DNA from: Ornithinibacter sp. | Lineage (GTDB): Bacteria; Actinomycetota; Actinomycetes; Actinomycetales; Dermatophilaceae | Direction: 5' to 3' | DNA length: 45,189 bases | Assembly (NCBI GenBank): GCA_029266735.1 | Contig: JAQSWG010000006.1 | Span: forward strand, 1-45,189 | Position numbers and translations under genes: made by a program | The notes under the pieces: model-generated | The model's database searches: none | What the model was told of the DNA's origin: nothing | The model's input: only the letters and a program-made list of their open reading frames with translations | Part shown: positions 26,645-33,721 of the stretch, one piece after another | Position numbering within the stretch: position 1 is the stretch's first letter | How the letters are laid out: each line of letters starts with the position of its first letter

Positions 26645-26709
26645 CGGTGGCCCCGGGCGACACCCGTTGCGGCCGGGCGCCGCCTCGAGGCGCGTTCGGT
26701 GGTCCTCAC

Positions 26710-26721
26710 TACGCTGCCGGT
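26710..26721 (+). promoter_or_regulatory. dapE -10 box; leaderless start
   Basis: TACGCT at 26710-26715 is followed by six bases and the ATG at 26722. The start codon lies inside the octamer GTATGCCG (26720-26727). Confidence 0.6.
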
Positions 26722-27816
26722 ATGCCGTCCACGCCGCCCCATCTCGACCTCACCGCCGACGTCACCAGCCTCACCGCGGCCGTGTGCGACATCGAGTCGG
26801 TCAGCCTTGGGGAGGCGGCTCTTGCCGACGCCGTGGAGGCGGCCGTCTCGGGTCTTCCGCACCTCGACGTCGCTCGCATCGGCAACACCGTGGTGGCACG
26901 CACGTCCCTCCGCCGCGCCGAGCGGGTCGTGCTGGCCGGTCACATCGACACGGTGCCGCTCACCACCGACCCGGCCAACATCCCCACCCGGAGGGTCCAT
27001 GGTCAGGGCGGCGAGGTGCTCTGGGGGCGGGGGACGGTGGACATGAAGGGCGGCGTCGCGGTGATGCTGCGGGTCGCCCAGGCGCTGCTCGCGCCGAGCC
27101 GTGACATCACCTTCGTCTTCTACGAGGCCGAGGAGATCGACTCGCGCTACAACGGCCTCCTCCATGTCCAGGAGCAGCATCCCGAGCTCATCGCCGATGC
27201 CGACTTCGCCGTGCTCCTCGAGCCGACCGACGCCCGGGTGGAGGGCGGCTGCAAGGGCACCCTGCGTGCCGAGGTGACGACGAAGGGCATCGCCGCCCAC
27301 TCCGCCCGTCCGTGGAAGGGGCACAACGCCATCCATGACGCTGCCGACGTGCTTTCCCGGCTTGTCGCCTACGAGCCGCAGACCCTCGTGGTGGACGAGC
27401 TGGAGTTCCGTGAGGCGCTCAACGCGGTCCTCGTGTCGGGCGGCGTCGCCACCAACGTCATCCCGGACCGCTGCGTCGTCACGGTGAACTACCGCTACTC
27501 ACCGTCGCTGACCGAGGCGGATGCCGAGGCGCACGTTCGCGACGTCTTCTCCGGCTTCGACGTGGAGGTGGTCGACAACGCCGGCGGTGCGCGCCCGGGT
27601 CTGCACCTGCCGGCCGCCAAGGCGTTCGTCGAGGCGTTGGGGCTGCCGGTGGAGGCCAAGCAGGGCTGGACCGACGTCGCCCGGTTCTCTGCGATGGGTG
27701 TGCCTGCGGTCAACTTCGGTCCGGGTGACCCGAACCTCGCGCACATGGACGACGAGCAGTGCCCGATCGAGCAGTACACCGCGTGCGAGGCGGCCCTGCT
27801 GCGCTGGCTCGGCTGA
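26722..27816 (+). CDS. dapE: Succinyl-diaminopimelate desuccinylase
   Basis: The 364-residue M20 family metallohydrolase cleaves N-succinyl-LL-diaminopimelate to LL-diaminopimelate and succinate. Metal ligands are visible in VLAGHIDTVPL (His, Asp), GTVDMKGG (Asp), FYEAEEID (Glu pair, one catalytic) and DPNLAHMDDE (final His). The dimerisation domain holds GIAAHSARPWKGHNAIH, as in the family. ATG 26722 is chosen over the longer open frame because the -10 box lies within that extension. A palindromic repeat starts 61 bases after the stop. Confidence 0.94.
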   Translation: MPSTPPHLDLTADVTSLTAAVCDIESVSLGEAALADAVEAAVSGLPHLDVARIGNTVVARTSLRRAERVVLAGHIDTVPLTTDPANIPTRRVHGQGGEVLWGRGTVDMKGGVAVMLRVAQALLAPSRDITFVFYEAEEIDSRYNGLLHVQEQHPELIADADFAVLLEPTDARVEGGCKGTLRAEVTTKGIAAHSARPWKGHNAIHDAADVLSRLVAYEPQTLVVDELEFREALNAVLVSGGVATNVIPDRCVVTVNYRYSPSLTEADAEAHVRDVFSGFDVEVVDNAGGARPGLHLPAAKAFVEALGLPVEAKQGWTDVARFSAMGVPAVNFGPGDPNLAHMDDEQCPIEQYTACEAALLRWLG

Positions 27817-27877
27817 CCGCGGGCCGCGCCCGCCGCGAGGCGTGCGCCACCGGCGCCACCACGCGCCCCCGGGACCA

Positions 27878-27954
27878 CCCGACCTCGTCTGTCAGATCGT
27901 CGACCGACGCCGCCGGAGGCGGCGTGTCGCCGCACGCCGACAGACGAGGTCGGG
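27878..27954. repeat. Palindromic intergenic repeat, copy C (perfect 16-bp arms)
   Basis: CCCGACCTCGTCTGTC (27878-27893) and GACAGACGAGGTCGGG (27939-27954) are perfect inverted repeats. Between them is a second stem, ACGCCGCC-GGA-GGCGGCGT, and then GGCGTGTCGCCGCACGCC, almost identical to copy B. It lies between dapE and the LOG gene. Confidence 0.88.
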
Positions 27955-27968
27955 GAGTGGGAGCGGCA

Positions 27969-27980
27969 TACAGTGGCGCG
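27969..27980 (+). promoter_or_regulatory. LOG gene -10 box; leaderless GTG start
   Basis: TACAGT at 27969-27974 is followed by GGCGCG and the GTG at 27981. It lies 15 bases after repeat copy C, and its first bases belong to a GTATGCCG octamer read on the minus strand. Confidence 0.55.
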
Positions 27981-28919
27981 GTGGACGTGACCTCCGGCTC
28001 CCCGTCGATTCCCGACCGTGACCACCGCATCGCGGACCGTGAGCACGTCCCCGCCCGTGAGCACGTCCCAGACCGTGAGCACGTCCCCGACCGTGACCAC
28101 ATCACCAACGCTGACGAGCACGTTCCCGACCGGGACTACCACCAGGGGTCGGTCGTCATGCGCCGCTCGAAGGTCCCGGGCTCGACCAGCGACCAGCGCC
28201 TGCTCGACAGCCGGGGCTCGGCCGACTGGGTGCACACCGACCCGTGGCGGGTCATGCGGATCCAGTCCGAGTTCGTCACGGGGTTCGGAGCGCTCGCCGA
28301 GCTCGGCCCGGCCGTCAGCGTGTTCGGGTCTGCCCGGACGCACCCGCACGACCCGGTCTACGAGCTCGGCACGCAGGTCGGACGTGCGCTCGTCGAGGCC
28401 GGCTACGCCGTGATCACGGGCGGAGGACCGGGGGCGATGGAGGCCGCCAACCGGGGCGCCCTCGCTGCGGGGGGCACCTCGGTCGGGCTGGGGATCGAGC
28501 TGCCGTTCGAGGCGGGCCTCAACGAGTTCGTCGACCTCGGTGTCAACTTCCGCTACTTCTTCGCCCGCAAGACGATGTTCGTCAAGTACGCCCAGGGCTT
28601 CATCGTCCTGCCGGGTGGCTTCGGAACCCTCGACGAGCTGTTCGAGGCGGTGACCCTCGTGCAGACGCAGAAGGTGACGAGCTTTCCCATCGTCCTCCTC
28701 GGGTCGTCCTACTGGGGAGGGCTGCTCAGCTGGCTCCGGGACACCGCGGCCGCGTCCGGGACGATCAGTGAGGTCGACCTCGAGCTCTTCACCGTCACCG
28801 ACGACGTCGAGGAGTCGGTGGCGGCGATCGTCGCCGCGGACACCGCTGCGCCCCGGGCGAGGACGACACCCGATGTCGGCACCGCACCGCCGTCGTCCGG
28901 AGCCACGTACCCGGAGTAG
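27981..28919 (+). CDS. LOG family protein (TIGR00730 type) with a repetitive N-terminal extension
   Basis: The 312-residue protein contains the LOG core: AVSVFGSARTHPHDPVYELG, ITGGGPGAMEAANRGA and PGGFGTLDELFEA, which is the PGGxGTxxE motif. LOG enzymes release the base from cytokinin nucleotide monophosphates, and in bacteria act as nucleoside monophosphate phosphoribohydrolases. The first 60 residues are not conserved family sequence. They hold a charged repeat, DREHVP/AREHVP/DREHVP/DRDHIT, encoded by 18-bp tandem units. GTG 27981 is chosen for its -10 box. ATG 28158 (MRRSKVPGSTSDQ) could be an alternative start that would leave out the repeat. It corresponds in position to Rv1205 of M. tuberculosis. 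Confidence 0.85.
   Translation: MDVTSGSPSIPDRDHRIADREHVPAREHVPDREHVPDRDHITNADEHVPDRDYHQGSVVMRRSKVPGSTSDQRLLDSRGSADWVHTDPWRVMRIQSEFVTGFGALAELGPAVSVFGSARTHPHDPVYELGTQVGRALVEAGYAVITGGGPGAMEAANRGALAAGGTSVGLGIELPFEAGLNEFVDLGVNFRYFFARKTMFVKYAQGFIVLPGGFGTLDELFEAVTLVQTQKVTSFPIVLLGSSYWGGLLSWLRDTAAASGTISEVDLELFTVTDDVEESVAAIVAADTAAPRARTTPDVGTAPPSSGATYPE
28035..28106 (+). repeat. Four tandem 18-bp units inside the LOG gene
   Basis: Units start at 28035, 28053, 28071 and 28089. The first three differ only at their second and last bases; the fourth is more diverged. Each unit encodes a six-residue variant of DREHVP. An 18-bp period keeps the frame, so copy number could vary between strains. Confidence 0.85.
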
Positions 28920-28934
28920 TGCGGGTCGTCGCCG

Positions 28935-28946
28935 TAGGATCGGCCC
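28935..28946 (+). promoter_or_regulatory. -10 box for the DivIVA-like operon; leaderless GTG start
   Basis: TAGGAT at 28935-28940 is a good TANNNT box, followed by CGGCCC and the GTG at 28947. It sits in the 27-base gap after the LOG stop. Confidence 0.6.
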
Positions 28947-29318
28947 GTGGTCGCCCTCGTCATCCTCGCCCTCGTCGCTGCCGCGCTCGTCGTGACGGTG
29001 CTCGGCGTGGCGAGTGGCCGGATCCCGGTCGACCCGCTCGCGGAGGCGGTCCACACGACTCCCGACACGGGCCTTCCGGAGGAGCCCACGGCATCCGACG
29101 TCGACGCGGTGCGCTTCGACACCGCCATGAGGGGCTACCGGGTCGACGAGGTGGACGCCCACCTCGAGACCCTGCGCGAGGAGCTCGCAGAGCGGGAGCG
29201 GGCGTTGTCCGACCTGCGCTCACAGCCTTCGCGCGAACCGATGCCCCCGGAGGCGTCCACGGCGCCGTCAACCGCGGTGCCACCGGCGGTGTCACCCAAC
29301 CGCAGCGACGGCGGGTGA
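28947..29318 (+). CDS. Small membrane protein with a DivIVA-like domain
   Basis: The 123-residue protein has an N-terminal membrane helix (MVALVILALVAAALVVTVLGVA), a linker, then VRFDTAMRGYRVDEVDAHLETLREELAERE near residues 53-83, matching the DivIVA/GpsB N-terminal motif (FxxxxRGYxxxEVDxxL). It ends in a Pro/Ala-rich tail. DivIVA domains recognise curved membrane at poles and septa and recruit partners. The same helix-plus-DivIVA plan returns in the gene at 29796. I recall a DivIVA-like protein at about this place in M. tuberculosis (Rv1209), not checked. It is the first gene of a four-gene unit. Confidence 0.75.
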   Translation: MVALVILALVAAALVVTVLGVASGRIPVDPLAEAVHTTPDTGLPEEPTASDVDAVRFDTAMRGYRVDEVDAHLETLREELAERERALSDLRSQPSREPMPPEASTAPSTAVPPAVSPNRSDGG

Positions 29319-29322
29319 CGAC

Positions 29323-29799
29323 ATGGCCTTCACCGTCAGCCGGAGCACCCCCCTCGCGCCGGAGGTCGCCTGGTCGGCCGTGACCGACCTGGCCGAGCAC
29401 ACACGCGACGTGCCGTTCACCGACGTGCAGGTGCCGGCCGGCCGCCTTGTCCTCGGGGCCGAGGTCATCGCCTGGACCCGGCTGGGACCGCTCGCGGTGG
29501 CCGACCGGATGCTCGTCACCGCCCTCGACCCGGGTCGACGGCTGCGCCTGGTCAAGGTCGGACGTCTCCTTCGCGGATGGGCGGACATCACCGTCCGAGC
29601 AGACCCCCAACACCCGGACGGAGCACTCGTCGACTGGACCGAGGAGCTGTGGCTCCCGGGGCTGCGGGGACCGACCCGTCGTCTCGGAGACCGTGTGGGA
29701 CCGATCGTCTTCGGCCGTGTCGTCGACGCCGTGCTGGCCCGGGCTGCCGACGACGACCAGGATGCCGTACAGCCGACCCGGCCGGGGAGCGCTCCGTGA
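29323..29799 (+). CDS. SRPBCC family protein (polyketide cyclase/START-like fold)
   Basis: The 158-residue protein starts MAFTVSRSTPLAPEVAWSAVTDLAEHTRDVPFTDV, typical of the SRPBCC ligand-binding fold, followed by beta strands (RLRLVKVGRLLRGWADITVRA) and a C-terminal helix (GDRVGPIVFGRVVDAVLARAADD). Such proteins bind hydrophobic ligands. The ligand is not known. It begins four bases after the DivIVA-like gene and its stop overlaps the next GTG as GTGA, so it is coupled with a membrane glycosyltransferase-like protein. A lipid-related ligand is possible but is inference. Confidence 0.7.
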   Translation: MAFTVSRSTPLAPEVAWSAVTDLAEHTRDVPFTDVQVPAGRLVLGAEVIAWTRLGPLAVADRMLVTALDPGRRLRLVKVGRLLRGWADITVRADPQHPDGALVDWTEELWLPGLRGPTRRLGDRVGPIVFGRVVDAVLARAADDDQDAVQPTRPGSAP

Positions 29800-31994
29800 C
29801 GTGGGCGGTCGGCTTGGCCCTGCTCGCCGTGGTGGTCGTCGCGGGCAGTGCGTGGCTGCTGGCCAGGCCGCGTCCGGAGCCGATCGGCTCGCACGAGGAC
29901 GACGATGGCGACGACGGCGACGATCAGGTCCCGAGAGGTCGGTGGCTGGAGCCGAGCAGCCGTGAGGACGGCTTCCGACCCCAGCTGCGCGGATACCGGA
30001 TGGACCAGGTGGACGCGGTGGTCGACGCTCTGGAGGGCCGCATCGCCCGCCACGACACCGCCATCGCGGCCCTGCGCGGAGAGCCGACGCCTCCACCGGC
30101 TCGCACCGTGACCGGCACGGCGCTCGCCACGCCACCCACGCAGGCCCCGCCCCGGACAGCGCCAGGTTCAGCGGAGCCGGGGCGCGGCCCCGCCCGGGAG
30201 GACGAGCCGCCCCCTCGACGGGGTCCGGCAGCCGGTCCGCACGACTCGCCGGCTGCCGGACACCCCGCCCCACTCTGCCGGTACGACCTGCTCGCCCCCG
30301 CGGGCTACCTCCTCCTCGCGGCGTTCGTGTTCTCGGGCCTCCTCGCCCAGCCGCGCACGGGGTACCTGTCCCAGGGCGTCCAGGACCAGCAGGCGTTCGA
30401 GTGGTACTTCGGCGCCACTGCGCACAACCTGGCGACCTTCTCCAACCCGCTCTTCACCGACCTGCAGAACTACCCGACCGGCGTCAACCTCATGGCGAAC
30501 GCCGCGGTGCTGGGTCTCGGGGTTCCGCTGGCGCCGGTCACCCTGCTCGCCGGTCCGCAGCTGACCTTCCTCCTCGTCGAGCTGCTCGGACTGGCGCTCA
30601 CGGCATCCGCCTGGTTCTGGCTGTTCCGGCGGTGGCTGCCGGTGCACCCGCTCGCCGCGGCCCTCGGCGCCGGGTTCGCCGGCTTCGCCCCCGGCCTCGT
30701 CTCGCACGCCAACGGCCACCCCAACTTCGTCGCGCAGTTCCTCGTTCCCGTTCTCGTCGACCGCGTCCTGCGCCTGGTCGACGGCGACCACCGGGTCCGC
30801 GACGGTGTCGTGCTGGGCCTGCTGGCGGCCTGGCAGCTGTTCATCGGGGAGGAGACGCTCCTCCTCGCGGCCATCGGGACGAGCGTCGCCGGCGTGGTCC
30901 TCGTGGCCCAGGGCCGTCTCGACCTGCGCCGGCTGCTGCCTGGGCTGGCGATCGGAGCCGCGGTCTGCCTCGCCATCGTCGCGATCCCCCTGTGGTGGCA
31001 GTTCGCCGGGCCCCAGAGCTACTCCTCGATCTGGCACCCACCGTCGGGGAACGACCTCGCCCAGCTCTGGGGCAGGGCCACCCGCAGCATCGGTGCCGAC
31101 CCGTGGGCCTCCGCCGCGCTCTCGATGAACCGCACCGAGGAGAACTCGTTCTTCGGCGTCCCGCTGCTCCTGGCTGCGGCCGTCGTGGTGGTGCTGCTCT
31201 GGCGCCGCCCCGTGGTGCGCGCGCTGGCTGCCGTCGTCGTCGTGGCGTGCTGGCTCTCCCTGGGCGAGGAGGTCGTGCTCAACGGGCGGCCCACCGGCAT
31301 CCCGGGCCCCTGGGCCCTGCTCGAGAACGTGCCCATCGTCGAGAACGTGTTGCCGACGCGCCTGGCGCTCGTCGCCGTGCCGGCGCTCGGTGCGCTCCTC
31401 GCCCTCGGTATCGAGGCGCTCCGCACCGCAGCCGGCGGGTATGCCGGGCACGCCCGCGCCGGTCTGGCGCTCGCCGCGGCGGCCGGGCTGGTCGTCCTGC
31501 TGCCCGTCATGCCCACACCCCTCGTCGTCGACGCCCGCCCCCCGATGCCGTCCTTCTTCACGGACGGCACGTGGCGCGACCACGTCGACGAGGGGGGTTC
31601 GGTGCTCGCCGTGCCCCCGACGGCCGTCGCGGACACCCGTGCCCTGGAGTGGCAGGCCGAGGCCCGGTGGGGCTTCCCCGTCGTCGCCGGCTACTTCGTC
31701 GGTCCGGACTCGACGCCGGAGCGCGGTGGGCAGTACGGCGCCACCCCGACCGCGCTCACCCAGTGGCTCGTCGGCATCGCCGAGTCCGGTATCGCCCGGA
31801 CCGCCGACCGGGAGCAGGTCGAGCAGTTCCGTGCCGACCTCCGAGCGGGTCGGGTGGATGCCGTCGTCCTCCCCGAGGCACGCCTTGACGCGCCGGTGCT
31901 GCTCGCCTCGGTCACCAGCGCGCTCGGTGCGCCGGAACGCACGGGCGGGGTCTACGTCTGGGATGTGAGGAGCGTGACGGATGGCGCTGGCTGA
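29796..31994 (+). CDS. DivIVA-like motif fused to a polytopic GT-C-like membrane protein
   Basis: The 732-residue frame combines two parts. Residues 1-100 repeat the plan of the gene at 28947: a membrane helix (VTWAVGLALLAVVVVAGSAWLLA), an acidic stretch DDDGDDGDD, and GFRPQLRGYRMDQVDAVVDALEGRIARHD. After a Pro/Ala/Arg linker (about 100-165) come roughly ten membrane helices, with loops such as QDQQAFEWYFGATAHNLATF and LFTDLQNYPTGVNLMANAAV, and a soluble C-terminal part from about residue 575. The second part resembles lipid-linked-sugar glycosyltransferases of the GT-C fold, though I do not see a decisive catalytic motif beyond acidic residues in the first loop. No stop or frameshift is visible between the parts. 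GGGGAG lies six bases before the GTG. Confidence 0.7.
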   Translation: MTWAVGLALLAVVVVAGSAWLLARPRPEPIGSHEDDDGDDGDDQVPRGRWLEPSSREDGFRPQLRGYRMDQVDAVVDALEGRIARHDTAIAALRGEPTPPPARTVTGTALATPPTQAPPRTAPGSAEPGRGPAREDEPPPRRGPAAGPHDSPAAGHPAPLCRYDLLAPAGYLLLAAFVFSGLLAQPRTGYLSQGVQDQQAFEWYFGATAHNLATFSNPLFTDLQNYPTGVNLMANAAVLGLGVPLAPVTLLAGPQLTFLLVELLGLALTASAWFWLFRRWLPVHPLAAALGAGFAGFAPGLVSHANGHPNFVAQFLVPVLVDRVLRLVDGDHRVRDGVVLGLLAAWQLFIGEETLLLAAIGTSVAGVVLVAQGRLDLRRLLPGLAIGAAVCLAIVAIPLWWQFAGPQSYSSIWHPPSGNDLAQLWGRATRSIGADPWASAALSMNRTEENSFFGVPLLLAAAVVVVLLWRRPVVRALAAVVVVACWLSLGEEVVLNGRPTGIPGPWALLENVPIVENVLPTRLALVAVPALGALLALGIEALRTAAGGYAGHARAGLALAAAAGLVVLLPVMPTPLVVDARPPMPSFFTDGTWRDHVDEGGSVLAVPPTAVADTRALEWQAEARWGFPVVAGYFVGPDSTPERGGQYGATPTALTQWLVGIAESGIARTADREQVEQFRADLRAGRVDAVVLPEARLDAPVLLASVTSALGAPERTGGVYVWDVRSVTDGAG

Positions 31995-33279
31995 GGCGTC
32001 GCGCCGGGAGGAGCTCGCACGGCCGACGCCCTTCACGTCCGCGGGACGGCACGCGATCGGCGCGAGGGCGCTCGCCCACCCCGTGCGCACGCTGCTCGTC
32101 GTCTACCTCGTCTCGCGCGTGGTGTCCCTCCTCGCGCTCTGGGTGGCGGCCACCTGGTTCCAGAACCCTGCCGGGGTCGGGCACACCGAGCCGGGCCTCC
32201 AGGACATGTTCGGGCTGTGGGACGGCGTCTGGTACGAGCGGGTCGCCCGGGAGGGCTACCCCGTGCAGCTGCCCGTCGATGCCGACACCGGCGCAGTCAC
32301 GTACAGCGCGTGGGCGTTCTACCCCCTCTATCCCTACCTCGTGAAGGTGGTCATGGTCACCGGGCTGCCGTTCACGGTGGCCGGGGGCCTGCTGAACGCC
32401 GTGCTCGGAGGTGCCGCGGCGCTCCTCATCTGGGCGGTGCTGCGCTCGGGCGTGCACGCGGACCGCCAGCCGCAACGCGACCGCCTCGCGCTCGTCGCGG
32501 CCTGCCTCTGGTGCTTCTACCCGACGACCGCGGTGATGTTCAAGCCGTACACCGAGGCACTGGCGGCCGTGCTCGTCGCCGGAGCGCTGCTGCTCCTCGT
32601 CCGGCGCCGGTACCTCTTCGTCGCCGCCGTCGCCATCCCTCTCGGCTTCACCCGCGGCGTGGCGCCCGCCCTCGGGTGCGCCGCCCTCATCCATCTGGTG
32701 GTGAGGTGGCGCGAGGACCGCGCGGCCGGCATCCGACCGCTCGCGGGGCAGCGGGCCAGTTCCGCCGTGATGCTCGGTGCCCTCGCGGTGAGCTCGGTCG
32801 CCTGGCCGGTCGTCGCCGGCCTGGTCACCGGAGTGCCGACGGCGTTCTTCGACGTGCAGGCGGCCTGGGGACAGCGCCCGGACAAGGGTCCGTTCGTTCT
32901 GTGGTTCGAGTGGGCCTGGGAGGGCAAGGGCCTCGCCGGCGTCCTCGTGCTCGTCGCCCTCGTGTGCACCTACGTCGCGCTCGTCCTCGGCCGGCACGGC
33001 CGCTGGATCTCCATCGAGGCGCGAGCCTGGGCGCTGGCCTACCCGCTCTACCTCTTCGCCGTGGTCCGCCCCATCACGAGCATGTGGCGGTTCCTGCTGC
33101 TCGACTTCCCCCTCGCGGCGTTGGTGGCGTCCGTCGCCATGCGAACGGCGAACGGGCAGAGCGTCGTACCGCACTGGCGACGGCGGGTGGCAGTGGTCCT
33201 CGCCATCCTCCTCGGCGGCGTCTTCTGGTGGACCTGCGCGTTCCTCGTCTACACCCCGTGGGGCTCCTTCCCTCCGTGA
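31981..33279 (+). CDS. PIG-V-like membrane mannosyltransferase
   Basis: The 432-residue polytopic protein has the PIG-V type signature FGLWDGVWYERVAREGYP in the first large loop, with the conserved Asp of WDxxWY, and SAWAFYPLYPYLVKVV before the second helix. About nine to ten membrane helices follow. PIG-V-like bacterial enzymes are GT-C transferases that use polyprenyl-phosphate mannose. Acceptor unknown here. It overlaps the upstream gene by 14 bases, so the two membrane proteins are probably made together. A link to lipomannan or another mannosylated envelope glycan is inference from the family and from the LpqW-like gene in the same window. Confidence 0.78.
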   Translation: MALAEASRREELARPTPFTSAGRHAIGARALAHPVRTLLVVYLVSRVVSLLALWVAATWFQNPAGVGHTEPGLQDMFGLWDGVWYERVAREGYPVQLPVDADTGAVTYSAWAFYPLYPYLVKVVMVTGLPFTVAGGLLNAVLGGAAALLIWAVLRSGVHADRQPQRDRLALVAACLWCFYPTTAVMFKPYTEALAAVLVAGALLLLVRRRYLFVAAVAIPLGFTRGVAPALGCAALIHLVVRWREDRAAGIRPLAGQRASSAVMLGALAVSSVAWPVVAGLVTGVPTAFFDVQAAWGQRPDKGPFVLWFEWAWEGKGLAGVLVLVALVCTYVALVLGRHGRWISIEARAWALAYPLYLFAVVRPITSMWRFLLLDFPLAALVASVAMRTANGQSVVPHWRRRVAVVLAILLGGVFWWTCAFLVYTPWGSFPP

Positions 33280-33301
33280 GCAGCGGTTCGGTGAGCCAGA
33301 T

Positions 33302-33330
33302 TTCGCACAGTCGCAGGCCTACGGGATAAT
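33302..33330 (+). promoter_or_regulatory. Promoter for the DUF3117 gene
   Basis: TTCGCA (33302-33307), a 17-base spacer and GATAAT (33325-33330) make one of the best housekeeping-type promoters in the window. The leader is about 70 bases, and GAGGAAGGG precedes the ATG at 33410. Confidence 0.55.
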
Positions 33331-33409
33331 GGAGCGCAGCGCGACGGTCCGGCGTCGAGCACCACGCGGCGCGAACACCCGCAGCTGCGGTGAGGAAGGG
33401 ATTTCAGCG

Positions 33410-33595
33410 ATGGCGGCAATGAAGCCGAGGACGGGCGACGGCCAGCTCGAGGTCACCAAGGAAGGTCGCGGCATCGTGCTGCGCATGCCCCTTGAAGGTG
33501 GCGGCCGGCTCGTCGTCGAGATGACCCCCGATGAGGTGCGAGCGCTCGGCGAGGCCATCGACAACTGCGAGGGCCTGACGACGGCCAGGGCCTGA
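33410..33595 (+). CDS. DUF3117 family small protein
   Basis: The 61-residue protein MAAMKPRTGDGQLEVTKEG... is nearly invariant in actinobacteria: GRGIVLRMPLEGGGRLVVEMTPDEVRALGEAI is the family core. Function unknown. The M. tuberculosis member, Rv1211 from memory, lies in the same gene order. Start at ATG 33410 with GAGGAAGGG about nine bases upstream; the alternative ATG 33419 would lose three residues. It is transcribed alone, from a good promoter and with a leader, and closed by a perfect hairpin, which suggests steady high expression. Confidence 0.93.
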   Translation: MAAMKPRTGDGQLEVTKEGRGIVLRMPLEGGGRLVVEMTPDEVRALGEAIDNCEGLTTARA

Positions 33596-33615
33596 ACAAC
33601 CTCCCGCTCAGACGT

Positions 33616-33649
33616 CGACGGGGCCCCCACCATGGTGGGGGCCCCGTCG
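33616..33649 (+). terminator. Perfect 34-base palindrome after DUF3117
   Basis: CGACGGGGCCCCCACCA (33616-33632) and TGGTGGGGGCCCCGTCG (33633-33649) are exactly complementary, giving a stem of about 15 bp. It starts 21 bases after the stop codon. No T run follows, as usual for high-GC actinobacterial terminators. Confidence 0.88.
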
Positions 33650-33678
33650 TGCGTCTCATCCCACGGTCCGGTGCGCCG

Positions 33679-33721
33679 GCCACTCGGCAGGGTCGGCGCC
33701 GCCACTCGGTAGGGTCGCCGG
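33679..33721 (+). promoter_or_regulatory. Duplicated pepA promoter core; leaderless GTG start
   Basis: GCCACTCGGCAGGGTCG (33679-33695) is repeated 22 bases later as GCCACTCGGTAGGGTCG (33701-33717). The single C-to-T change turns CAGGGT into TAGGGT (33710-33715), a TANNNT box six bases before the GTG at 33722. Confidence 0.6.

Noticed and set aside
28035-28106. Short tandem repeat considered as a CRISPR array
   Set aside because: Units are 18 bases with no spacers, run in frame within a gene, and no cas gene is near.
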